Assembly: GCA_947176685.1 (NCBI GenBank)
Contig: CAMWRL010000124.1
Location: 1-5,348 of the forward strand
Origin: an uncultured Ruminococcus sp.
GTDB taxonomy: Bacteria > Bacillota > Clostridia > Oscillospirales > Ruminococcaceae
Length of the DNA stretch: 5,348 nucleotides
Reading direction: 5' to 3'
Position numbers and translations under genes: made by a program. Under the pieces are notes generated by a model. It ran no database searches, was not told the DNA's origin, and worked only from the letters and a program-made list of their open reading frames with translations. This document shows, one piece after another, positions 1-4,606 of this stretch (within the stretch, counting starts at the first letter, position 1; each line of letters begins with the position of its first letter).

Positions 1-75
1 AAATAATAATTACAACAAAATAATTTCCTGAAAACTGTCCATAATCCCCAAAACCGCAAAAATAAATAACAGATA
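1..75. other. Region downstream of the WYL gene, no clear feature
   Basis: A short AT-rich stretch after the stop codon of the WYL gene. Only a weak A/T-only inverted repeat can be found (AATTA/TAATT), so no convincing terminator and no gene is called. Confidence 0.5.
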
Positions 76-1047
76 TTATTTGTATAAGTCATTCATTTTC
101 TGTATTTCGTTCTTCATATCACTGACAAGGGACGGCGGCGAAATAACCTTTACCCACACCCCCTGCGACAACAGATACATCAGAATCCCCCGACCGTTGT
201 TGACTTCCGCTTCAACAACACTTACTCCGTTATCCTTTTTTTCAACAACCCTTGCAGTCGGCAGACGGTCAAGTATTGCCTGCAATGACAGTCCCGAAAA
301 CTCAAACACTATATGAGCGTTTTCGCCCGGAAACATAAACTGATTTTTTTCACGCAGTTCTCCCTCGTCAAAACTATGCTCACGGTCAAGAGAAAATTTT
401 TCCCTATGTTCCGTAACGGACGAAATGCGGTCTATTCTGTAGTAAACCGGTTTATAACCGGATTCGTCCGTTCTGTAGGCGATAAGATAAAAATAGTATT
501 CACTGAACATCACAGCGGCAGGTATGATTTTTCTGCGGACTTCCTGACGGTTCATTTTGTAGTAGGTTATTGTAATGATATTCCGGTCTTCTATTGCGGA
601 AACAATTTTCCAGACGTTTTCGACAACACTGCGGCAGTCCGACTTCACTTCGTGATAATGATAAATCTCTTTGCGGATAAGGTTTTCCAGTTTTTCACGT
701 TCCCTTACGGTCGTGAACTTTTTAAGCTTTGAAACAAAAGTAATAAGGTCATCTTTATTCAAAGCACGGCTGCCTATTAGAATCTTTGCAGCAGCAAAAA
801 GTTCGCTGTTTTTCAGAAACTCGTCACTGTATAATATATAGGCTTTTTCCTTGTAGGAGTATTCAAGTGAAGCATTCTGCATAAGCTCCCTATGCTCCAA
901 AAGAAAACTCTGCAAATCATTTATACTTCTGCTTATGGTCTTGGTTGATACTCTGTATTCGTCAGCAAGCTTCTTTACTGAAATGCTTTCGCCGTGCAAA
1001 GCCCTGAAAAATATTTCCAGCAGCCTTGTATTCTTTTCGCTGTCCAT
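76..1047 (-). CDS. WYL-domain helix-turn-helix transcriptional regulator
   Basis: A complete 323-residue protein that is probably a DNA-binding transcription factor. Residues about 7-50 form an N-terminal DeoR/HTH_11-like winged helix, with the recognition helix near residues 33-49 (VSTKTISRSINDL). Residues about 150-215 fit a WYL domain: the name motif appears as FYL at 186-188 within YYFYLIAYR, followed by YYRIDRI at 202-208. The C-terminal part (about 240-320, ending GVWVKVISPPSLVSDMKNEI) matches the WCX extension. Length and domain order are normal for the family. The ATG start is supported by AAGGAG on the minus strand at 1057-1062, nine bases upstream. It is transcribed away from the response regulator and shares its upstream region. 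WYL domains are known to bind small ligands or nucleic acids; the ligand and targets here cannot be read from the sequence. Autoregulation is plausible because a dyad lies over its own promoter. Confidence 0.9.
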   Translation of the reverse strand: MDSEKNTRLLEIFFRALHGESISVKKLADEYRVSTKTISRSINDLQSFLLEHRELMQNASLEYSYKEKAYILYSDEFLKNSELFAAAKILIGSRALNKDDLITFVSKLKKFTTVREREKLENLIRKEIYHYHEVKSDCRSVVENVWKIVSAIEDRNIITITYYKMNRQEVRRKIIPAAVMFSEYYFYLIAYRTDESGYKPVYYRIDRISSVTEHREKFSLDREHSFDEGELREKNQFMFPGENAHIVFEFSGLSLQAILDRLPTARVVEKKDNGVSVVEAEVNNGRGILMYLLSQGVWVKVISPPSLVSDMKNEIQKMNDLYK

Positions 1048-1056
1048 AAAAAATCA

Positions 1057-1062
1057 CTCCTT
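1057..1062 (-). promoter_or_regulatory. Ribosome binding site of the WYL regulator
   Basis: Read on the minus strand this is AAGGAG, nine bases before the ATG at 1047. It confirms that start codon. Confidence 0.8.
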
Positions 1063-1081
1063 GAAAATAATTGTTATCTAT

Positions 1082-1090
1082 ATTATACCA
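1082..1090 (-). promoter_or_regulatory. Extended -10 promoter of the WYL regulator
   Basis: On the minus strand the sequence reads TGGTATAAT, a perfect TATAAT (1087 to 1082) with the TGn extension at 1090-1088. No good -35 hexamer lies 16-18 bp upstream, which is normal for extended -10 promoters. Transcription would start near 1075, giving a leader of roughly 28 nt that contains the ribosome binding site. Confidence 0.65.
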
Positions 1091-1093
1091 CGC

Positions 1094-1115
1094 CAGACGG
1101 ACATACGGATGTCTG
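1094..1115. promoter_or_regulatory. Candidate operator: imperfect dyad over the WYL promoter
   Basis: CAGAC (1094-1098) is the inverted complement of GTCTG (1111-1115), and inside it lie two tandem half-sites, ACGGACAT (1097-1104) and ACGGATGT (1105-1112), matching at 6 of 8 positions. The element sits just upstream of the extended -10 of the WYL gene, between its -10 and the -35 position. That is a typical place for a repressor operator, so autorepression by the WYL protein is a reasonable guess, but the binding protein is not shown by sequence. Confidence 0.4.
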
Positions 1116-1133
1116 TTCACGAAGAATTTACAA

Positions 1134-1150
1134 TTAAGATTTTGTTAAGA
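1134..1150 (+). promoter_or_regulatory. Candidate response-regulator operator: two TTAAGA boxes 11 bp apart
   Basis: TTAAGA occurs at 1134-1139 and again at 1145-1150, a phase of exactly 11 bp, or one helical turn, as OmpR-family dimers need. It lies ten bases upstream of the -35 of the response-regulator gene. Its reverse complement, TCTTAA, is the core of the four boxes before the transporter operon (1873-1915). The shared motif suggests that the same regulator binds both regions and controls its own gene. Confidence 0.55.
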
Positions 1151-1159
1151 ATACATATG

Positions 1160-1188
1160 TTGAATATATTCCGGAATTATGTTATAAT
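1160..1188 (+). promoter_or_regulatory. Sigma-A type promoter of the response regulator
   Basis: TTGAAT at 1160-1165 and a perfect TATAAT at 1183-1188 are separated by the ideal 17 bp. The predicted transcription start near 1195 leaves only about 18 nt of leader, so the ribosome binding site starts almost at the 5' end of the mRNA. The near-consensus boxes suggest basal expression without an activator. Confidence 0.75.
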
Positions 1189-1196
1189 GTTACCCG

Positions 1197-1202
1197 AAGG
1201 AG
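1197..1202 (+). promoter_or_regulatory. Ribosome binding site that fixes the TTG start of the response regulator
   Basis: AAGGAG lies ten bases before the TTG at 1213. An in-frame TGA at 1204-1206 rules out any start further upstream. Confidence 0.8.
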
Positions 1203-1212
1203 TTGAAACGTC

Positions 1213-1878
1213 TTGAAAACAATAGCCATAATTGATGACGACATTTATATAAGCGATATGCTCAGGGAACTTTTAAGCCGGAACGGTTACAATACTATGC
1301 AGGCGTATTCGGGTACTGAAGCGGTTTATATGCTGTCAGAAAACACCCCCGACCTGATACTTCTGGATTTGATGCTTCCGGGACTGTCCGGAGAAAATGT
1401 ACTGAAAAAAATAACCGGCATTCCGGTAATCGTGATGAGCGCAAAAGCCGACGTTCATAACAAAGTACGGCTGTTAATGGACGGTGCGGCTGACTATGTT
1501 ACAAAACCGTTTGAAACGGCTGAACTTCTTGCACGTATTGCGGTGCAGTTAAGGAAAGCAACCGTTATGAACTCCGGAATACTGGAGTTCAGGGACATTA
1601 AGCTGAATACCGAAACACACGAAGTCACTTTAAAAGACAATCCGGTGAAACTGACAAAGACTGAATTTGCAATACTTAAACTGCTTATGTCAAACCCGTC
1701 TCAGGTAATTACAAAATCAGTAATGCTTGACCGCATAAGCCTTGACACTCCCGACTGCGTGGAAAGCTCGCTGAAAGTCCACATAAGCAACATACGCCGG
1801 AAATTCCGTGAATACTCCGACAGCGACTACATTGAAGCAGTCTGGGGAATAGGTTTTAAGATGTCCGAAAAATCTTAA
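1213..1878 (+). CDS. OmpR/PhoB-family response regulator
   Basis: A complete 221-residue two-component response regulator. The receiver domain (about 1-115) shows the acidic cluster DDD at 8-10, the phosphoacceptor Asp52 in LLDLMLPG, Ser76 at the conserved Ser/Thr position, and Lys98 in TKPF. The output domain (about 125-220) is an OmpR-type winged helix with LTKTEFAILKLL, the recognition region ESSLKVHISNIRRKF, and a terminal hairpin reading AVWGIGFKM. The start is TTG; AAGGAG at 1197 and an in-frame stop at 1204 support it. Its partner is most likely the histidine kinase that begins at 4607, with the ABC transporter genes in between. The phosphorylated dimer would be expected to bind direct repeats about 11 bp apart; such repeats occur before this gene and before the transporter. 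It resembles regulators of bacitracin and lantibiotic resistance systems, but the inducing signal is unknown. Confidence 0.94.
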   Translation: MKTIAIIDDDIYISDMLRELLSRNGYNTMQAYSGTEAVYMLSENTPDLILLDLMLPGLSGENVLKKITGIPVIVMSAKADVHNKVRLLMDGAADYVTKPFETAELLARIAVQLRKATVMNSGILEFRDIKLNTETHEVTLKDNPVKLTKTEFAILKLLMSNPSQVITKSVMLDRISLDTPDCVESSLKVHISNIRRKFREYSDSDYIEAVWGIGFKMSEKS

Positions 1879-1915
1879 CCGAATCTTAACTGTTTTCTTT
1901 ACCGTTTTCTTAACC
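1873..1915 (+). promoter_or_regulatory. Candidate response-regulator operator: four TCTTAAC-like boxes
   Basis: Four 8-bp boxes follow one another: TCTTAACC (1873-1880), TCTTAACT (1884-1891), TCTTTACC (1896-1903) and TCTTAACC (1908-1915). Their starts are 11, 12 and 12 bp apart, so they lie on roughly one face of the helix, as expected for OmpR-family dimers binding in tandem. The first box overlaps the end of the response-regulator gene. The last ends nine bases before the TAGAAT -10 box, and no usable -35 is present, so this promoter probably depends on an activator. Confidence 0.7.
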
Positions 1916-1922
1916 TTTGTGC

Positions 1923-1944
1923 TTTAGAATACAGGTATTCTAAA
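1923..1944. repeat. Perfect 22-bp palindrome over the -10 of the transporter operon
   Basis: The left arm TTTAGAATAC (1923-1932) and right arm GTATTCTAAA (1935-1944) are perfect inverted complements around the spacer AG. It covers the -10 and the predicted transcription start and ends just before the ribosome binding site. It is not a terminator, because no T-run follows. An operator for a dimeric repressor is the simplest reading; a small hairpin from this DNA in a longer read-through transcript is also possible. Confidence 0.6.
1925..1930 (+). promoter_or_regulatory. -10 box of the transporter-kinase operon
   Basis: TAGAAT is one mismatch from TATAAT. Transcription would start near 1937, leaving a leader of about 25 nt before the ATG at 1962. 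The 17-bp-distant hexamer (1902-1907, CCGTTT) is not a -35. The box forms part of a palindrome (1923-1944), so a repressor binding there would block it. Confidence 0.5.
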
Positions 1945-1946
1945 AA

Positions 1947-1953
1947 AAGGAGG
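1947..1953 (+). promoter_or_regulatory. Strong ribosome binding site of the ATPase gene
   Basis: AAGGAGG lies eight bases before the ATG at 1962. It is a near-perfect Shine-Dalgarno match, pointing to high translation once the operon is induced. Confidence 0.85.
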
Positions 1954-1961
1954 TCTACAGA

Positions 1962-2876
1962 ATGGAATACGTTCTGGAAACAAATTCGCTTTGCAAGTAT
2001 TACAAGCACTTCAAAGCCTTAAACAATCTCTCTATGCACGTTCCGAAAGGTTCGATATACGGCTTTGTCGGAAAAAACGGCGCAGGCAAAACAACTCTTA
2101 TACGTCTTATATGCGGACTTCAGAAAACTACAGGCGGTAGTTTTTCGATTTACGGAATACAGGACAACAATCCGGATATTCTGAAGTCCCGCCGCCGTAT
2201 GGGTGCGGTTGTGGAAACGCCGTCCATATACCTCAATATGACCGCAGAGGAAAATTTAAAACAGCAGTTCAGGATTTTAGGACTGCCGTCATTTGACGGA
2301 GTGAAAGACCTGCTTAAACTTGTCGGTCTGGAAAACACCGGAAAGAAAAAAGCTAAAAACTTTTCGCTGGGTATGCGCCAGAGACTGGGAATTGCAATTG
2401 CCCTTGCCGGAGACCCCGATTTTCTGGTACTGGACGAACCTGTAAACGGTCTTGACCCACAGGGCATAGTTGAAATACGTGAACTTATCCTCAAACTTAA
2501 CCGTGAAAGACAGATTACTGTACTTATTTCAAGCCACATTCTTGACGAACTTTCAAGACTTGCCACGCACTATGGATTTATTGACGGCGGTCATATGATA
2601 AAGGAAATCAGTGCGGAAGAACTGGAACAGGTCTGTCGGAAGTGTATGCGTGTTACTGTTTCGGATATAAACGCTTTTTCAATAGTTATGGACAGGCTCA
2701 ACCTTGAATACAGCGTTATTGACGACCGGACGGCGGATATTTTCGGACAGGTCAGCATTACTGAACTTACCTTTGCATTACGTGACGAACTCTGCGACCT
2801 CATAAGCATTTCTGAACGTGATGAATCTCTGGAAAGCTACTTCATCAATCTGATTGGAGGAAATAATCATGAGTAA
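1962..2876 (+). CDS. ABC transporter ATPase, BcrA / LanF (CprA-like) family
   Basis: A complete 304-residue ATP-binding subunit, probably driving export or removal of a peptide antibiotic from the membrane. Visible motifs are Walker A GKNGAGKTT (37-45), the signature FSLGMRQ (134-140) in place of LSGGQ, Walker B FLVLDEP (154-160), the D-loop around Asp165, and the switch histidine His192 in SSHIL. At the Q-loop position the sequence is VVETPSIY with Glu85, so it has the E-loop known from LanF-type lantibiotic-immunity ATPases and also seen in BcrA relatives. The C-terminal part (about 225-304) is the usual variable extension. The gene has its own control region (1873-1953), and its last eight bases overlap the first permease gene, implying translational coupling and one complex. 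The family assignment is firm; the substrate (lantibiotic, bacitracin or other peptide) is inferred. Confidence 0.94.
   Translation: MEYVLETNSLCKYYKHFKALNNLSMHVPKGSIYGFVGKNGAGKTTLIRLICGLQKTTGGSFSIYGIQDNNPDILKSRRRMGAVVETPSIYLNMTAEENLKQQFRILGLPSFDGVKDLLKLVGLENTGKKKAKNFSLGMRQRLGIAIALAGDPDFLVLDEPVNGLDPQGIVEIRELILKLNRERQITVLISSHILDELSRLATHYGFIDGGHMIKEISAEELEQVCRKCMRVTVSDINAFSIVMDRLNLEYSVIDDRTADIFGQVSITELTFALRDELCDLISISERDESLESYFINLIGGNNHE
2856..2860 (+). promoter_or_regulatory. Ribosome binding site that decides the start of permease 1
   Basis: GGAGG lies inside the end of the ATPase gene, eight bases before the ATG at 2869. A TTG at 2854 would start a frame five residues longer, but it overlaps this site and has none of its own, so 2869 is the better start. 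Confidence 0.8.
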
Positions 2877-3720
2877 ACTTATTTCCGCAAATTTCGTCCG
2901 CCTTTTCAAGAGCGATGTTTTTAAACTTTACATGATATTTTCGGGTGGTCTGAGTTTATTTATGATATTCATGCGTTATGCGGATTACCACAAAAATATG
3001 GAATACTACAACAACTATCTTGACCCCGAATATCACACTATGGACGGTATAGCGTTTGTCGGACTGATGTATATTCTGTTTGCCATACCGGTATTTGTGG
3101 GAAATTTCGTATGTACGGAATATTCAGACGGCACTATCAGAAACAAATTAATTGTAGGTCAAAAAAGAAGTAATATATATCTTGCCAATCTCATAGTATG
3201 CACTGCCGGTACGTTAATGGGTGTGGCGTTGCATCTGCTTATAAATTTCACAATAGGTACGGCTCTTTGTGGTCTGGAATTACTTACTGTTTCTGAAATT
3301 CTGAAACTGACTTTATTCAGCGTTATTGCCTTTATATCAACAACTGCCATTATGGTGATGATTGCAATGCTTGTGAACAACAAAGCCGGTGCGTCTGTCA
3401 CAACGCTGCTGCTGACATTTATAATGTTTTTCGTAACCATATCACTTAATAATACGCTTACTGCACCAGAATACTACGAATATTCCTTTGACCCCACAGT
3501 GGGTGAATCAGTCCACAATATGAAAAATCCCGACTATCCTACAGGCACAAAACGCAAGGTATATCAGACTATTTACGACACTATGCCGGTATCGCATATG
3601 TATGAATCGGCTATGAACAGTACCGAAAATGCAGGTAAAAGAGCAGGTTATGACGGAATAGTACTTGTTGTAAGTACTGCTTTGGGAATAATATTATTCC
3701 GCAGAAAAGATTTGAAATAA
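2869..3720 (+). CDS. ABC-2 type permease 1 of the peptide exporter (LanE/LanG, CprB-like)
   Basis: A 283-residue integral membrane subunit, using the ATG at 2869. About six membrane segments can be seen: 19-36, 61-82, 105-133, 147-169, 176-194 and 262-278. Between segments 2 and 3 lies EYSDGTIRNKLIVGQKR (84-100), the conserved cytoplasmic coupling region of BcrB-type permeases that contacts the ATPase. Between segments 5 and 6 is a polar stretch of roughly 65 residues (195-261) that should face outside and could contact the substrate. The protein ends with a basic tail, FRRKDLK. It overlaps the ATPase gene by eight bases and is followed after 13 bases by a paralogue of almost the same length. 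The two would form a heteromeric pore with the ATPase, as in LanFEG or CprABC. Which subunit corresponds to LanE or LanG cannot be told. Confidence 0.88.
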   Translation: MSKLISANFVRLFKSDVFKLYMIFSGGLSLFMIFMRYADYHKNMEYYNNYLDPEYHTMDGIAFVGLMYILFAIPVFVGNFVCTEYSDGTIRNKLIVGQKRSNIYLANLIVCTAGTLMGVALHLLINFTIGTALCGLELLTVSEILKLTLFSVIAFISTTAIMVMIAMLVNNKAGASVTTLLLTFIMFFVTISLNNTLTAPEYYEYSFDPTVGESVHNMKNPDYPTGTKRKVYQTIYDTMPVSHMYESAMNSTENAGKRAGYDGIVLVVSTALGIILFRRKDLK

Positions 3721-3726
3721 TGAGGT
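3541..3726 (+). repeat. Conserved 3' duplication segment, copy 1
   Basis: This 186-bp stretch aligns without gaps to 4412-4597; I count 15 mismatches, about 92% identity. The last 44 bp (3683-3726) are identical to 4554-4597, including the stop codon and the following ribosome binding site. The genes are much less alike over their first two thirds, so the segment is either under strong constraint or was homogenised by gene conversion. Confidence 0.85.
3721..3726 (+). promoter_or_regulatory. Ribosome binding site of permease 2
   Basis: TGAGGT follows the stop codon of permease 1 directly and lies seven bases before the ATG at 3734. It is weaker than the site before permease 1 and belongs to the exact repeat that recurs at 4554-4597. 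Confidence 0.65.
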
Positions 3727-3733
3727 ACTTTGT

Positions 3734-4591
3734 ATGAACAGACTTATTTCAGCAAATTTCTCAAGGCTTTTCAGAAGCGGTATTTTCAGACTGTATATGG
3801 TTTTCAGCGGAGTTCTGAGCCTGATATTTATAACAATGAGGCATATTGATTATATAAATCATAAAGAAATGTATGACAAGCTTGACAAGTATTTACATTC
3901 TATTGACGCTGTGGCTTTTACAGGGATTTTTTTTCTGATATTTGCAGTACCAATATTTACAGGAAGTTTCGTTGGCAGAGAGTACTCGGACGGCACTATA
4001 CGAAATAAATTGATTACAGGTCATAAAAGAAGCAGCGTGTATCTTGCCAACCTGATAGTATGTACTGTCGGTACTTTAACGGGCATGCTGCTGAATATAT
4101 TGATAAGCTTTACGATTGGTGCGGCTGTATGCGGTTCGGAACTTGCACTAAAAGAAATATTGAAAAAAACCTTGTTGTATATGGCGGCATTTACAGCAAT
4201 GACGGCTGTTATGGTAATGATTTCAATGACTGTAAAAAGCAAGTCTGGTGCGTCCGTCACAACGCTGATACTGACATTTATAATGTTTTTTGTAACCATG
4301 TCATTTAAGGATATGCTTGACGAACCAGAATACTACGAAAATATGATAAGTTACGCCCCCGAAACACAACAGATTGAAGAAATGCCCAAGGAAAAAAATC
4401 CAGACTATCTTACAGGAACAAAACGCAAGGTATATCAGACTATTTATGACGCTATACCGGTATCGCATATGTATGAATTATCTATGAACAGTACCGAAAA
4501 TGCAGGTAAAAAAGCAGGTTATGACGGTATAATACTTGTTGTCACAACGGCTCTGGGAATAATATTATTCCGCAGAAAAGATTTGAAATAA
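3734..4591 (+). CDS. ABC-2 type permease 2, tandem paralogue of permease 1
   Basis: A 285-residue membrane protein clearly homologous to its upstream neighbour along the whole length. It has the same start (LISANF.RLF), the same coupling segment EYSDGTIRNKLITGHKRS (83-100), the same SGASVTTL.LTFIMFFVT helix (171-188), and an almost identical C-terminus from NPDY (222) to FRRKDLK. Six membrane segments are expected, at about 19-35, 58-80, 103-133, 147-167, 175-191 and 265-279. The external stretch between the last two (about 192-264) differs from permease 1 in its first 25 residues, where this copy is more acidic (YAPETQQIEEMPKEK), and then becomes nearly the same. The pair likely assembles with one ATPase dimer. 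The gene pair arose by tandem duplication; two similar but diverged copies kept in order argue for distinct roles rather than redundancy. Confidence 0.88.
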   Translation: MNRLISANFSRLFRSGIFRLYMVFSGVLSLIFITMRHIDYINHKEMYDKLDKYLHSIDAVAFTGIFFLIFAVPIFTGSFVGREYSDGTIRNKLITGHKRSSVYLANLIVCTVGTLTGMLLNILISFTIGAAVCGSELALKEILKKTLLYMAAFTAMTAVMVMISMTVKSKSGASVTTLILTFIMFFVTMSFKDMLDEPEYYENMISYAPETQQIEEMPKEKNPDYLTGTKRKVYQTIYDAIPVSHMYELSMNSTENAGKKAGYDGIILVVTTALGIILFRRKDLK

Positions 4592-4597
4592 TGAGGT
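4412..4597 (+). repeat. Conserved 3' duplication segment, copy 2
   Basis: Second copy of the segment at 3541-3726, offset by 871 bp. It spans the end of permease 2, its stop codon and the first part of the ribosome binding site of the kinase. Thus the sites that start permease 2 and the kinase are copies of the same duplicated sequence. Confidence 0.85.
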
Positions 4598-4599
4598 GA
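4593..4599 (+). promoter_or_regulatory. Ribosome binding site that fixes the GTG start of the kinase
   Basis: GAGGTGA matches the 3' end of 16S rRNA well and lies seven bases before the GTG at 4607. An in-frame TGA at 4592-4594 excludes any earlier start. Confidence 0.8.
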
Positions 4600-4606
4600 A
4601 ATAATA

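Noticed and set aside
447..461. CCGGTT-TAT-AACCGG perfect dyad in the WYL gene
   Set aside because: It is deep in the coding region of the WYL domain with a three-base loop and no promoter or T-run nearby; chance is likely.
1162..1171. GAATATATTC palindrome over the -35 of the response regulator as a relative of the 1923-1944 dyad
   Set aside because: The half-sites GAATA/TATTC match, but the spacing is zero instead of four bases, so one dimer could not easily bind both; AT-rich chance palindrome.
80..1216. Plus-strand open frames opposite the WYL gene (80-316, 313-732, 935-1216)
   Set aside because: They are antisense to a well-supported WYL regulator, have no family motif and no suitable ribosome binding sites; the last also covers the divergent promoters.
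1879..1961. A terminator between the response regulator and the ATPase gene
   Set aside because: The only inverted repeat (1923-1944) is followed by A residues rather than T on the plus strand, so read-through from the response regulator into the operon remains possible.
2150..2809. Minus-strand open frames opposite the ATPase gene
   Set aside because: They lie entirely within a gene with all ABC motifs and have serine- and arginine-rich, low-information translations typical of antisense frames.
2854..2868. TTG at 2854 as the start of permease 1, adding five residues
   Set aside because: The TTG overlaps the GGAGG that serves the ATG at 2869 and has no ribosome binding site of its own; the paralogue also begins at the matching Met (MNRLISANF).
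3159..4308. Antisense frames in both permeases and the frame at 4060-4308
   Set aside because: The two antisense frames look alike only because the permeases are paralogues; no independent coding evidence.
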